From positions 1 through 47,900 of the forward strand of contig CAMZJA010000014.1 in assembly GCA_947307415.1 (NCBI GenBank): a stretch of DNA of 47,900 nucleotides. Direction: 5' to 3'. The stretch comes from an uncultured Bacteroidales bacterium (GTDB taxonomy: Bacteria; Bacteroidota; Bacteroidia; Bacteroidales; F082). The translations under genes were made by a program, and so were the position numbers. How positions within the stretch are numbered: position 1 is the stretch's first letter; the number at the start of each line of letters is the position of its first letter. Under the pieces are notes generated by a model. That model was not told the DNA's origin and did not search any database. It was given only the letters and a program-made list of their open reading frames with translations. Positions 8,842 through 18,300 of this stretch are shown piece after piece.

Positions 8842-9738
8842 TTAATTTCTGACATCATTTCCCCAAAGGAGTTTGTTTCTTATCGCCTCAAAGAAATCTT
8901 TGCCAGGCAACTTCACCATATTGAAGCAGAAATCAGCTTTCTTTATTTTAAGTTGTAAACCTTTGTCTACCAATTTAGTACGTGAGTCGAGGCTCAGGTC
9001 GTACGCGTCACAGCGGCCGTCAACCTTGATTTTCACGACACTTTTGTCTGATATAACGACAGGACGCACGCTTAAATTGTGTGCAGAGATAGGAGTTATC
9101 AAAAAACTATCATTATTCGGCGCGACTATAGGGCCACCGGCGCTCAACGAATAGGCTGTCGAGCCCGTTGGCGTCGCCAAGATAAGTCCGTCAGCCCAAT
9201 ACGTGTTAAGCAGTCTGTCGTCGACAAACACCTGTATCACGATAAGACTGCTGCCGTCTTTTCGCATGACACTCAATTCGTTAAGAGCATAGTTTATTCC
9301 CTTGAAACGTTCTTCCTCGCCAACGAGTTCCAGAAGCGAGCGTCTCTCGACCTCGTAGTCGCCTTGCATTATCTTATTGACGGCGTCGAGGGTCTCGTCG
9401 GACGACACACTTGACAGAAAGCCGAGTCGGCCTGTGTTTATTCCGAACACGGGGATGGCGGTGTCGCGCACGTATTCAACGGAATCGAGCATGGTGCCGT
9501 CGCCACCGAAGGAGAACAACATATCGGCTTTGTCTTTAAGTTGTTCGTAGGTGTTAAACACCTGAATATCAGCGCTTTCACTCACGCATCTCTTAATGTC
9601 ACCCAAGAGAGCCGAAAAGACAATTATTTCAGCGCCATTATTTTTCAAAACGCGCAGGACTTCTTTCATAAGTCCATCATAATCAGGGCCGAAGCCTCTA
9701 CCATACAATGCTATTCTCATAACGACTATATTTTTCAT
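8842..9738 (-). CDS. nadK: NAD kinase
   Basis: A 298-residue enzyme that phosphorylates NAD to NADP. Visible motifs are GGDGTM (78-83, the catalytic aspartate at 80), NTGRLGFL, the substrate-binding NEL, and TPTGSTAYSLSAGGPI. The ATG at 9738 overlaps the upstream gene's stop (TAATG), fitting translational coupling; an alternative start six codons in (MRIALYG at 9720) matches many homologues better at the N-terminus. Third gene of the rsgA-Omp85-nadK operon. Confidence 0.95.
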   Translation of the reverse strand: MKNIVVMRIALYGRGFGPDYDGLMKEVLRVLKNNGAEIIVFSALLGDIKRCVSESADIQVFNTYEQLKDKADMLFSFGGDGTMLDSVEYVRDTAIPVFGINTGRLGFLSSVSSDETLDAVNKIMQGDYEVERRSLLELVGEEERFKGINYALNELSVMRKDGSSLIVIQVFVDDRLLNTYWADGLILATPTGSTAYSLSAGGPIVAPNNDSFLITPISAHNLSVRPVVISDKSVVKIKVDGRCDAYDLSLDSRTKLVDKGLQLKIKKADFCFNMVKLPGKDFFEAIRNKLLWGNDVRN

Positions 9739-11177
9739 TAAATTGGAGCCACGAGATGCACGAAGAAACCACTCTCGCCCAACCCGTTGATGCCATATTC
9801 CAATCGCAAAACCTTGTCATAATACGTAACAAAATCTATGCCAATTCCGGTTCCGTATATCCATTCGTTCGCAATTCTCGTAGAGAAACCTTCCGGAATC
9901 ACCACATCCCACGTATACGCGAAGTCGAAAAACAAGTTCGCATAAAACGCCAGATGTATCTTAGAGAACCTCTCATTTTTGATGATCGGAAGATGTTTCG
10001 TAACAGGTTTTAATATCTCGAACTTCAAGTTATTCTTAAAGATAGCATAATTTAGAGCATCGACGACATAAAGGTCATACGACCTGACATAATCGTTGTT
10101 ATATCCGAAGCCCTGCGACAAAAAATAAGGAGCCGTTTTAGTGTCAGCAATCTTTGTCGTGACATTGGAAGCCCAGTAAAATCTACCGATTAAAGGAGTA
10201 TAGACATCCGCGGTAAGTTTACCGTAGAAGATGTCAGGCGCATAATCGAACATTCCCAGTCCTATCTTCGTCAATTCCAGCTCAAGATAATGGCCTGAAA
10301 GCGGATAGTTGTGGTCGTCGCGATAGTCGTTCTTAAAAACCGCCGACAGCGTGAAATACTGAAAACGATTTCCATCGTCATTAGCAAAATCAGAATTCAA
10401 GCTGGCAAGACTGTCATTAAACAATCTGTTATCATATTTCAGCGTCAGGAACAGCCTGTTTCTATAACCAAACCTGTAGTAAGGCGTCACTGATGCGAAG
10501 TAAGACAAATGAGCGAAGTCGCCGTCCACATCATCGAAATAATCGATTTTATCATCTTTCGTGATGTACGGGAACTCCCTATCACGAGTGAATCCAGTCG
10601 AAGCTTTTATTCCAAGTCGTTGCTTGTCTGTAAGATATGGGATATCATACGACACAGCATATTTTTGGTTGTAGCCTCCGATTATCGTCAAGTCAAGTTG
10701 ATGTTTCAAGCCCCAGAGATTGTTGTAAATAATATCCACACCATAACTGAGACGTGTCCAATCATTAGCTTCAAACCACGATCTCAGGTTTCTGTCGGCA
10801 TAAGCCAGATACGGCACATGCCACATATACCATCGCTCCAACATAATGATTGTCAACAATTTACCATGTTCCACATCAGGAAAATCCGCCCAAACAAAAT
10901 CGACAAAATTAAATAATGATGTATTAAGCAAGTTTTCACGACTCTGTTTGATCCGCACATTTTCCATCAAATCGGCAACATTATCTTCAAGAAATATAGT
11001 ATCGCCGACACGAAACAGCAATTCTCTGTAAATCACCGACGGTCTTGTCCTTTTATTGCCCTGCAGGTCTATTTTCGAGATAACAATGAAAGTTGTATCT
11101 GCACTATTATCCTCGTTCTGCTGTGCGAAAGCTACAACAGAGCACAAAACGAAAATAATGGCCAGCAGTCTCCTCAT
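9738..11177 (-). CDS. Small Omp85/TamA-like outer membrane protein
   Basis: A 479-residue precursor: signal peptide (MRRLLAIIFVLCSVVAFAQ), about one POTRA-like domain (roughly 30-115, with KIDLQGNKRTRPSVIYREL), then a C-terminal barrel of the surface-antigen type. This is about half the length of BamA, with one POTRA instead of five, so it is not the core insertase. It may insert or export a specific partner, or act as a TamA-like assembly factor. It begins 2 bases after rsgA and its stop overlaps the nadK start, so all three are tightly coupled. Confidence 0.75.
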   Translation of the reverse strand: MRRLLAIIFVLCSVVAFAQQNEDNSADTTFIVISKIDLQGNKRTRPSVIYRELLFRVGDTIFLEDNVADLMENVRIKQSRENLLNTSLFNFVDFVWADFPDVEHGKLLTIIMLERWYMWHVPYLAYADRNLRSWFEANDWTRLSYGVDIIYNNLWGLKHQLDLTIIGGYNQKYAVSYDIPYLTDKQRLGIKASTGFTRDREFPYITKDDKIDYFDDVDGDFAHLSYFASVTPYYRFGYRNRLFLTLKYDNRLFNDSLASLNSDFANDDGNRFQYFTLSAVFKNDYRDDHNYPLSGHYLELELTKIGLGMFDYAPDIFYGKLTADVYTPLIGRFYWASNVTTKIADTKTAPYFLSQGFGYNNDYVRSYDLYVVDALNYAIFKNNLKFEILKPVTKHLPIIKNERFSKIHLAFYANLFFDFAYTWDVVIPEGFSTRIANEWIYGTGIGIDFVTYYDKVLRLEYGINGLGESGFFVHLVAPI

Positions 11178-11179
11178 AA

Positions 11180-12088
11180 TCAGTCGTCCATCATGTTACA
11201 ATAGTTTTCATAACGCCAGTCAGCAATAAGATGTTGTTCCACCGCGTTTTTTATCGCACAATGAGGTTCATGCAGATGAGTGCAATTGTTGAAACGGCAG
11301 TCGTGCATCAAAGCGCGCATTTCAGGGAAACGTTGTGCCAGTGTCTCTTTTTCCATATCAAAAAGTGCAAACTCTTTAATTCCAGGAGTATCAATGATAT
11401 AGCCTCCGAAGCCGAGCTGATACATCTGCGCAAAAGTAGTGGTATGTTTGCCTTTTTCGTGCACATCTGAAATCTCTCCGACACGAATGTCAAGATTAGG
11501 ATCAAGCCTGTTCACCAGCGCCGATTTCCCTACGCCTGAATGACCTGAGAACATGCTGATTTTGCCTTTCATTATCGTTTCAAGTCGGTCGCAGTTAAAT
11601 CCAGTCTTTGCGGAAATCATAAACGACTGATAGCCAATGCCGTTGTACACTCTCATCAGTTCTTCCGCCATAGCGTTCTGTTCATCGTTATAAATATCGC
11701 ATTTGTTGAACACTATTATAACAGGAATATGATAAGCCTCAGCCGTCACCGTGAATCGGTCAATAAAACCCGTCGACGTTCTTGGTTGTGCTATTGTAGC
11801 CACAAGGATTGCCTGGTCGACGTTCGCCGCGATGATATGCGACTCCTTCGACAAATTCACCGACTTGCGCACAATGACATTAGTACGCGGTAAGATCTTG
11901 TCAATAACACAAGTATCCTTGTCACGTTCCTTCTCAAAATTCACGAGATCACCAACTGCCACTGGGTTTGTCGTGCGCAGACCGTCGAGACGTATTTTGC
12001 CTCTCAAACGGCATTGCGACACCTGTCCGGCGTCATCTCTGACCTCGTACCAGCTTCCTGTTGACTTGATAACTCTTCCTATCGGCAT
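11180..12088 (-). CDS. rsgA: RsgA, small ribosomal subunit biogenesis GTPase
   Basis: A 302-residue circularly permuted GTPase that helps mature the 30S subunit. Order of parts: OB fold (about 1-70, starting MPIGRVIKSTGSWYEV), then G4 NKCD, G1 GHSGVGKS and G3 DTPG in permuted order, then a zinc site (C-RFNN-C-x-H-LHEPH-C). The reading frame also offers an ATG at 12112, but that codon overlaps the -7 box at 12110-12117, so it would not be in the mRNA; the ATG at 12088 is therefore the start, leaving a leader of about 15 bases. Confidence 0.95.
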   Translation of the reverse strand: MPIGRVIKSTGSWYEVRDDAGQVSQCRLRGKIRLDGLRTTNPVAVGDLVNFEKERDKDTCVIDKILPRTNVIVRKSVNLSKESHIIAANVDQAILVATIAQPRTSTGFIDRFTVTAEAYHIPVIIVFNKCDIYNDEQNAMAEELMRVYNGIGYQSFMISAKTGFNCDRLETIMKGKISMFSGHSGVGKSALVNRLDPNLDIRVGEISDVHEKGKHTTTFAQMYQLGFGGYIIDTPGIKEFALFDMEKETLAQRFPEMRALMHDCRFNNCTHLHEPHCAIKNAVEQHLIADWRYENYCNMMDD

Positions 12089-12109
12089 CTTTTGCACAAA
12101 AAATCGGTG

Positions 12110-12117
12110 CAAAGGTA
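12110..12117 (-). promoter_or_regulatory. -7 promoter box (TACCTTTG) that decides the rsgA start
   Basis: Plus-strand CAAAGGTA matches TAnnTTTG on the minus strand. It overlaps the upstream candidate ATG of rsgA and so excludes it. Confidence 0.75.
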
Positions 12118-12137
12118 CAGATTTTTATTGAATTATG

Positions 12138-13235
12138 CTACAACTTTTGATAACGTTTTCCCGGCAGTGCTTTCAAAACACCGTCAAACTCCAAAGAAAG
12201 CAGCACTGACGCTATTTTCGAAGGCGACAAATCCGTTCCGACAATGATGTCGTCAAGATGCACCACGCTGTCATTCGCAAAAACATCCATGACTTTCTGT
12301 TCTTCCTCACTGAAATCACGGAACAAACGCATCTGTTTCGCCACCACTTTGGTATCCACATCCCAACGCATAACATATCTGATATCCAACGCATCAGTCA
12401 GAAGATTAGCTTTATTCGTTCTGATGAGACAATTACATCCCTCGCTGTATTTATCGCCTATTCTGCCTGGTATCGCGAACACCTCACGGTCGTAGGAGTT
12501 GGCTATATCCGCTGTTATCATGGCGCCTCCTTTCAATGCGCTCTCAACCACAATCAGACAATCCACCATTCCTGCCACTATCCTGTTACGCCTAGGAAAA
12601 TTCTCCTTTTCTGGCGTTGTTCCGCTGACAAACTCTGTTAAAACACCTCCTTTCTCTAGCATTTTTGATGATAATTTTCTGTTTTCCGCCGGATAAATAG
12701 TTTGCAAGCCGTGTCCCAGCACGCCCACGGTAGCAAGATTATATTTTAAAGCGGCACTATGCGCGGCGGCATCCACGCCATACGCAAGCCCACTGATTAC
12801 CAATATGTTATCAGACGACAGTTCCTCAATTATTTTCTCCGTTGCCCACCTGCCGTAATCGGTGATGTTACGCGTCCCAACCACACCGACAACTTTCATC
12901 GCATTCAAATCGGCATTACCTTTATAATAAAGCATCATCGGACTGTCGTGACAATGCTGGAGACGTTTCGGATACTCCGAATCGAGATAAAAGAGCGGTT
13001 TGATACTGTTTTTCTCAACGAACTCCAATTCCGCTTCAGCTTGAGCCATAACATCTTGATTAACAATACTTTTTATTGTATTATCACCTATTCCGTAGAT
13101 TTTCGACAGAGCCTTTTTCTTCTCACAAAACACCGCCTCGGCACCTCCGCAGTAGGCGACCAACTTCTTACCGTTCACATCTCCAATACCAGGAACAAGC
13201 GTAAGAGCAATTTCATATAGTTTCTGTGTTGTCAT
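12138..13235 (-). CDS. dprA: DprA, DNA-processing/natural transformation protein
   Basis: A 365-residue protein. It has an N-terminal helix-hairpin-helix region (LVPGIGDVNGKKLVAYCGG), the DprA Rossmann-like core (VVGTRNITDYG, SGLAYGVDAAAH, GHGLQTIYPAENRKL, FPRRNRIVAG), and a C-terminal winged helix (about 300-365). DprA loads RecA on incoming single-stranded DNA. The -7 box at 13240-13247 lies only 4 bases upstream of the ATG, so the mRNA is probably leaderless. It lies upstream of rsgA on the same strand, but rsgA has its own promoter. Confidence 0.93.
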   Translation of the reverse strand: MTTQKLYEIALTLVPGIGDVNGKKLVAYCGGAEAVFCEKKKALSKIYGIGDNTIKSIVNQDVMAQAEAELEFVEKNSIKPLFYLDSEYPKRLQHCHDSPMMLYYKGNADLNAMKVVGVVGTRNITDYGRWATEKIIEELSSDNILVISGLAYGVDAAAHSAALKYNLATVGVLGHGLQTIYPAENRKLSSKMLEKGGVLTEFVSGTTPEKENFPRRNRIVAGMVDCLIVVESALKGGAMITADIANSYDREVFAIPGRIGDKYSEGCNCLIRTNKANLLTDALDIRYVMRWDVDTKVVAKQMRLFRDFSEEEQKVMDVFANDSVVHLDDIIVGTDLSPSKIASVLLSLEFDGVLKALPGKRYQKL

Positions 13236-13239
13236 GCTG

Positions 13240-13247
13240 CAAAATTA
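13240..13247 (-). promoter_or_regulatory. -7 promoter box (TAATTTTG) immediately before dprA
   Basis: Plus-strand CAAAATTA lies 4 bases upstream of the dprA ATG. The expected transcription start falls on or within a couple of bases of the start codon. Confidence 0.6.
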
Positions 13248-13380
13248 CATATTATTTGCATAGCTTCAACTCTGATTTTCTGCAAGTTATGTTAATTTTT
13301 ATTTAGATTTCCTGCAAAATTCCGCAACTTTTGTTAAAAAATTTTAACATAAAATAAATGCACCTTATCAACAAAAATAT

Positions 13381-13388
13381 TATCTTTG
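13381..13388 (+). promoter_or_regulatory. -7 promoter box (TATCTTTG) for the glycosyltransferase-lgt pair
   Basis: An exact TAnnTTTG match. It overlaps the upstream in-frame TTG at 13386, which makes that codon unusable as a start. Confidence 0.7.
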
Positions 13389-13403
13389 CAAAAAATAATT
13401 TCT

Positions 13404-14486
13404 TTGGGAAAGAATATTCTTATATGTCCGTTAAACTGGGGACTGGGTCACGCAACTCGTTGTGTACCAATCATCAAAGCTTTGTGCAATTATGGTCATA
13501 AAGTCATTATTGCCGCCGACAAAGCTCCACTGGCGTTTCTTCAGAAAGCTTTCCCGAATATTGATTTTATCGAATTCCCAGGGTTTACACCGACATACAG
13601 CAAATCCGACTCACAGGTTTTCAAGATGATGGCATCGTTTCCAAGGGCTTTGAGAGATTTCAGAAAAGATCATAAAACGATAGAATCCATAATCAAGAAT
13701 TACAATATCGATGTGGTGATTTCCGACAACCGTTTCGGCTGCTGGAGCAAGCACGCTTACACCGTCTTTATCACTCATCAGCTGCATATACAGGTGCCGA
13801 AGTTCTGGCGCTGGGCAACTCCCGTCATCAACCTATTCAACAACAGTTTCATCAAGAAATACGATGAAATCTGGATTCCTGACGACGAAGGCGAGCCGTC
13901 ATTGGCTGGAGATTTGTCGCATCCTGCAAAATCGAGGTTCAACACCTCTTACATCGGCATTTTAAGTCGTTTTAAAACTGATAATCAAGAAGTTACAGAA
14001 AAAGAAAACAAATATCTGGTGATTCTTTCAGGCCCCGAGCCTCAGCGAACCATGTTTGAAGACATTGTTTTAAAACAAGCTCGCAACATAAAAGATAAAG
14101 TGTTGATTCTCAGAGCAAAACCCGATTCTTACGACTTGCCAAAAGATGTCTCCGACAATGTCAGCATGTTCAACCACGTCGACAACGAGATGTTCGTAAA
14201 ACTCGTAAACAGCGCTAAAAACATCATCTGCCGGGGAGGATATTCATCGCTGATGGATCTGATAAGACTTAACAGAACCGCCTATCTCGTCCCGACGCCA
14301 GGTCAGACAGAGCAGGAATATCTAGCGCGACATCTAGGCGAACTCGGCTATTTTAACTGGTGCAAACAATCTGATTTTCAATTAGATAGAGTCACCACAC
14401 CTTATATATCAATAAGAGAAAAATATAGCGACATCGAAGACAGAATCGACGATTTCATTCAAATTTGGACTGAAAATTTAAGTTAA
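13404..14486 (+). CDS. MurG-like (GT28 fold) glycosyltransferase of unknown substrate
   Basis: About 360 residues. The N-terminal half begins with KNILICPLNWGLGHATRC, a glycine-rich acceptor/donor loop as in MurG-type GT-B enzymes; the C-terminal half has a donor-binding segment (NIICRGGYSSLMDLIRLNRTAYLVPTPGQTEQEYLA). No ATG lies near the N-terminus. A TTG at 13386 is inside the -7 box, so the TTG at 13404 (MGKNILICPLN) is preferred, about 8-11 bases from the expected transcription start. The acceptor is unknown. lgt follows after 4 bases. Confidence 0.8.
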   Translation: MGKNILICPLNWGLGHATRCVPIIKALCNYGHKVIIAADKAPLAFLQKAFPNIDFIEFPGFTPTYSKSDSQVFKMMASFPRALRDFRKDHKTIESIIKNYNIDVVISDNRFGCWSKHAYTVFITHQLHIQVPKFWRWATPVINLFNNSFIKKYDEIWIPDDEGEPSLAGDLSHPAKSRFNTSYIGILSRFKTDNQEVTEKENKYLVILSGPEPQRTMFEDIVLKQARNIKDKVLILRAKPDSYDLPKDVSDNVSMFNHVDNEMFVKLVNSAKNIICRGGYSSLMDLIRLNRTAYLVPTPGQTEQEYLARHLGELGYFNWCKQSDFQLDRVTTPYISIREKYSDIEDRIDDFIQIWTENLS

Positions 14487-14490
14487 AGAT

Positions 14491-15330
14491 ATGACATTAA
14501 ACTACATCGTTTGGGACGTTAGTCCGTTCATTTTCACTTTTCCCGAGAAGTTCCCTATTCTCGGTGGTCGCCCGATAGCCTGGTACGGCTTACTTTGGGC
14601 TATGGTGTTTATCGTAGGATATTACATCATGAAGAAAATATACAAAAAAGAAGGTCTTGGCGAGGAACTTGTCGACAAGCTTGTCATTTTCATGTTGATT
14701 TTCACCGTCGTAGGAGCTCGTTTGGGGCATTGCCTATTCTATGAGCCTGAGTATTATTTGTCAAATCCGATAAAATTCCTTTACATCTGGGAAGGCGGTC
14801 TGGCCAGCCACGGCGGCGCGATAGGCATCTTGCTCGGACTTCTTATTTACTCAAGAAAATACAAAAAGCCTATGCTTTGGCTCTTAGACAGAGTTGTTGT
14901 GGCAGTGGCCATTGGAGGAGCTTTCATCCGTATCGGAAACCTAATGAATTCTGAGATTTACGGCGTCGAGACCACTCTACCATGGGGCTTTAAATTTGTG
15001 CGCGACTGGGTACCAGGAACGCCTATCGACGTCATCCCGGCATGCCACCCGACACAGATTTACGAGGCTCTTGTCTGCGTGATAGTGTTTATAATTCTCA
15101 TGTATCTATACTTCAAAAAAGACACCGTCAACAAACACCCAGGATTTTTCTTCGGATTCTTCTGCACTATGATTTTCGGTTCAAGAATAATCATTGAATT
15201 CATCAAACAGCCACAAGTTGAGTTTGAAAACTCAATGGTTCTCGACATGGGACAATGGCTAAGCATTCCGTTCCTTGTCGCCGGAATATATTTTATGATA
15301 AGAAGTTACAAGAAACAAACTGAAAGTTAG
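14491..15330 (+). CDS. lgt: Prolipoprotein diacylglyceryl transferase
   Basis: A 279-residue polytopic inner-membrane enzyme that transfers diacylglycerol from phosphatidylglycerol to the lipobox cysteine of prolipoproteins. It shows GGRPIAWYGLLWA, the signature GGLASHGGAIG, and RIGNLMNSEIYG, with about seven hydrophobic segments. It starts 4 bases after the glycosyltransferase stop and is likely translated from the same mRNA. The window encodes likely clients, such as the transglutaminase-like and family 2 glycosidase lipoproteins. Confidence 0.96.
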   Translation: MTLNYIVWDVSPFIFTFPEKFPILGGRPIAWYGLLWAMVFIVGYYIMKKIYKKEGLGEELVDKLVIFMLIFTVVGARLGHCLFYEPEYYLSNPIKFLYIWEGGLASHGGAIGILLGLLIYSRKYKKPMLWLLDRVVVAVAIGGAFIRIGNLMNSEIYGVETTLPWGFKFVRDWVPGTPIDVIPACHPTQIYEALVCVIVFIILMYLYFKKDTVNKHPGFFFGFFCTMIFGSRIIIEFIKQPQVEFENSMVLDMGQWLSIPFLVAGIYFMIRSYKKQTES

Positions 15331-15360
15331 TCAGTTGTTCAGTTTAAACTGAACAACTGA
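15331..15360. terminator. Perfect 30-bp palindrome between convergent genes
   Basis: Two 15-base arms (TCAGTTGTTCAGTTT and its exact complement) with no loop, immediately after the lgt stop and 16 bases before the stop of the opposing gene. A partial extra copy (ACAACTG) follows. It probably serves as a bidirectional terminator, although it lacks a clear T-run. Confidence 0.6.
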
Positions 15361-15376
15361 ACAACTGTTAACTAGT

Positions 15377-18300
15377 TTAGAGGTACGGCAGGAAATAATC
15401 AAGATATTCGTTTACAACTTGATCGAGTTCCTGCTGCAATTCATAGCGTTTATTACGTTTGGCGGTATCTGCCATAGTGTTAACAAGCGACAACGCCTCG
15501 TGGATTGAATCCTTATAATATTCTGCGAATTTCGGACTCAAACCTTTATAATAACGCAACTCATCCACTGAGTTTGCCACTATTTTCTTCAACACTTCAT
15601 CACCTTTCTCGACAGCGCCTGCACGGTAATAAATCTCAGGAAAATAACCCTCATAATAGAAACCGTAAGGCATCTTTTCATCAGGGAAAAACTCCTGGCA
15701 TTTATCGAGCACAGCGATAGCCTCATCACCTCTCTTGCGATTCACAAGTGCTTGAGCCAGACGCATATACACCATCTTGACATACGAAATGTTACGAGTA
15801 CTCTCCGGGTCGATAGTGACACCAGGCTCATTGAGACGACCCCAACGCGAATCGTTCACGAGAAGGTCGTATGAGCCATCGATAAACACACCGCCGGCAC
15901 CTTTATAATAATCTGGAGCGAGGACTGGCATGAAACGATGCGAAAGACCTTGCTGATGCAGATATTTGTCGATTCCGAGAACGTTTGAAATATCGCTCAG
16001 GCTGGTGAAATAAACGCATCTTTCCCAATTGTTAGTGGCGAAGAAATCGAGGAGCATCAACTCGTTTTTAGTAAGATACGACACCTTATCCGGGATGGTC
16101 CAGACGATTTCGTCGACGATCTGGTCTTTCATACTCTCAGGGACTATGCCATTTGCGAGGACCTTCTCCTTATCGACAGTGATTTTGAGCTTACGTGTCG
16201 GCATATAATTAACTTTTTTGCCCGACATATCGGTTGCCTTGGTGCGAGGATTGTCGCTCCTCACGAAATCGATAGCATCTTTAAGCTCCACCGGGCCTGC
16301 GAGCACATCCTGAATATAAATCTGCTCATTAACGCCATTGTTATACTGCGCTGGTGTCAACGACAGCGGAAGTTTCTCCGACTCATAGATTTTTCTTCCC
16401 ATCTGATGCACATACCAATATCCTGAAGAAAGCATGAAGTTGCACACTCTGACATCGGTGCGGTAACCTTCCACCTCCTGGACATACCAAAGCGGGAATG
16501 TATCGTTGTCACCACGAGTGAAAATAACAGCATTTTCAGGCAAAGCCATAAGATAATTCTTACCCCAGTCGAGAGCCGAAGTCTTTCCTGAGCGGTTATG
16601 TCCTTCCCAGCCTTGCGCCGCCATCAGAATCGGGACGAACAGACATGCCACTGTAGCAACAGCCGTTGCAACCTTCTGATTTTTAACAACTTTCTGCAAT
16701 CCATTGACGATTCCGAGCACGCCGAAGCCCATCCAGATTGCAAAAGCGTAGAAAGCGCCGGCGTATGAATAGTCACGTTCACGCGGTTGATAAGGAGTTT
16801 GGTTGAGGTACATGATGATGGCGATACCCGTCATGAAGAACAGCAGGAACACCACCCAGCAGTTTCTCGGATCATGTTTAAGTTGGTAGAAAAGACCGAC
16901 GAGACCGAGAATCAGAGGCAGGAAGTAAAACTCAGTATGAGCAGGGCTCTGCATAGTTCTAGGCAGGTCTTTCTGATTGCCAAGTCGCGGATTATCAATG
17001 AATCCGATGCCGCTAACCCAGTTGCCATGCTCGAGCTCGCCCTGGCCTTCGGTGTCGTTCTGACGACCCACGAAGTTCCACATGAAATAACGCCAATACA
17101 TCCAACCGCATTGATAATCAATGAAGAAACGAAGATTTTGACCAAATGTCGGGATCATGACACGCTCACTTGAGCCGTCAGGACGTTTTTGAGTGGTCAC
17201 CTTCATCTTCGACTTGTCGATATAACGCTCGTAAGTGTTTGTATATGTTTTCTTTGAGCCGTTCCACATACGTGGGAAAAGCGTCATAACATTGTCGTCG
17301 TAGATATATTCGCCCAGGTTTTGGCCAATCTCGACATATTTTCCTCTCTGATGGTCTTTAATATAAATAGGTGTTCCTTCACCCATATCGTAAGGCTTGG
17401 CAGTGTAGTACGATCCATAAAGCAGTGGTCGACTGCCGTATTGCTCACGTTGTAAATAAGAAAGCATCGAAATGGCTTCCTTAGGCTCATTCTCGTTGAT
17501 AGGAGTATTCGCATTGGCACGAATCACCAGCATAAAGAATGAAGAATAGCCGATAAGGATAAACATCAACGAAAGGATTATCGTATTCCAGATTGGTTTG
17601 TTTCTCTTTTTCGTGTACCATAATCCCCACACTATCAACGCGATAATAAAGGCAAAGTAGAATATCGTTCCGAAGTTGAACGGCATACCGAGTGAGTTCA
17701 CAAAGAACAATTCAAACTTGCCGGCAAGTGAAACAATAGCAGGAATCAGTATCACATAGATCAGGCCTGTGATGAGTATAGAGATTATGCCAGCCCAGAT
17801 GAAACCTTTCCAAGAAAACTTGTATTTCTTGAAATAGACGACGTAAACAATAGCTGGAATCACCAACAAATTCAGCAGATGCACGCCTATTGACAAGCCG
17901 ACAAGATAGGCTATCAGGATCAACCAACGGTAATGGTTGGGTTCTTCGGAAACCTTTTCCCATTTTAGGATGGCCCAGAATGTGATGGCCGTCATTAGTG
18001 ATGACATAGCGTACACCTCGCCTTCCACAGCGTTGAACCAGAACGAGTCGGTGAAAGTGTATGCCAATGCGCCGATGGCAGATGCTGCCAACACAGCCCA
18101 ATTCTCTCCCCAGATCTTCTGCGCAAGCATTGAGATTGTCCAGAAAAGAAACAAGATCGTAAAACTCGAGCAGAGACACGACATGATATTGATCATCATT
18201 GCCACTTTGGTGACGTCACCGAAAGCGAACAAGGTGAAAAACCTGCCGATAAGCTGGAAAGTAGGTGCTCCTGGCGGGTGTCCGACTTGAAGTTTATATG

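Noticed and set aside
12089-12112. Longer N-terminus of RsgA from ATG 12112
   Set aside because: The codon overlaps the -7 promoter box and the extra residues precede the conserved opening.
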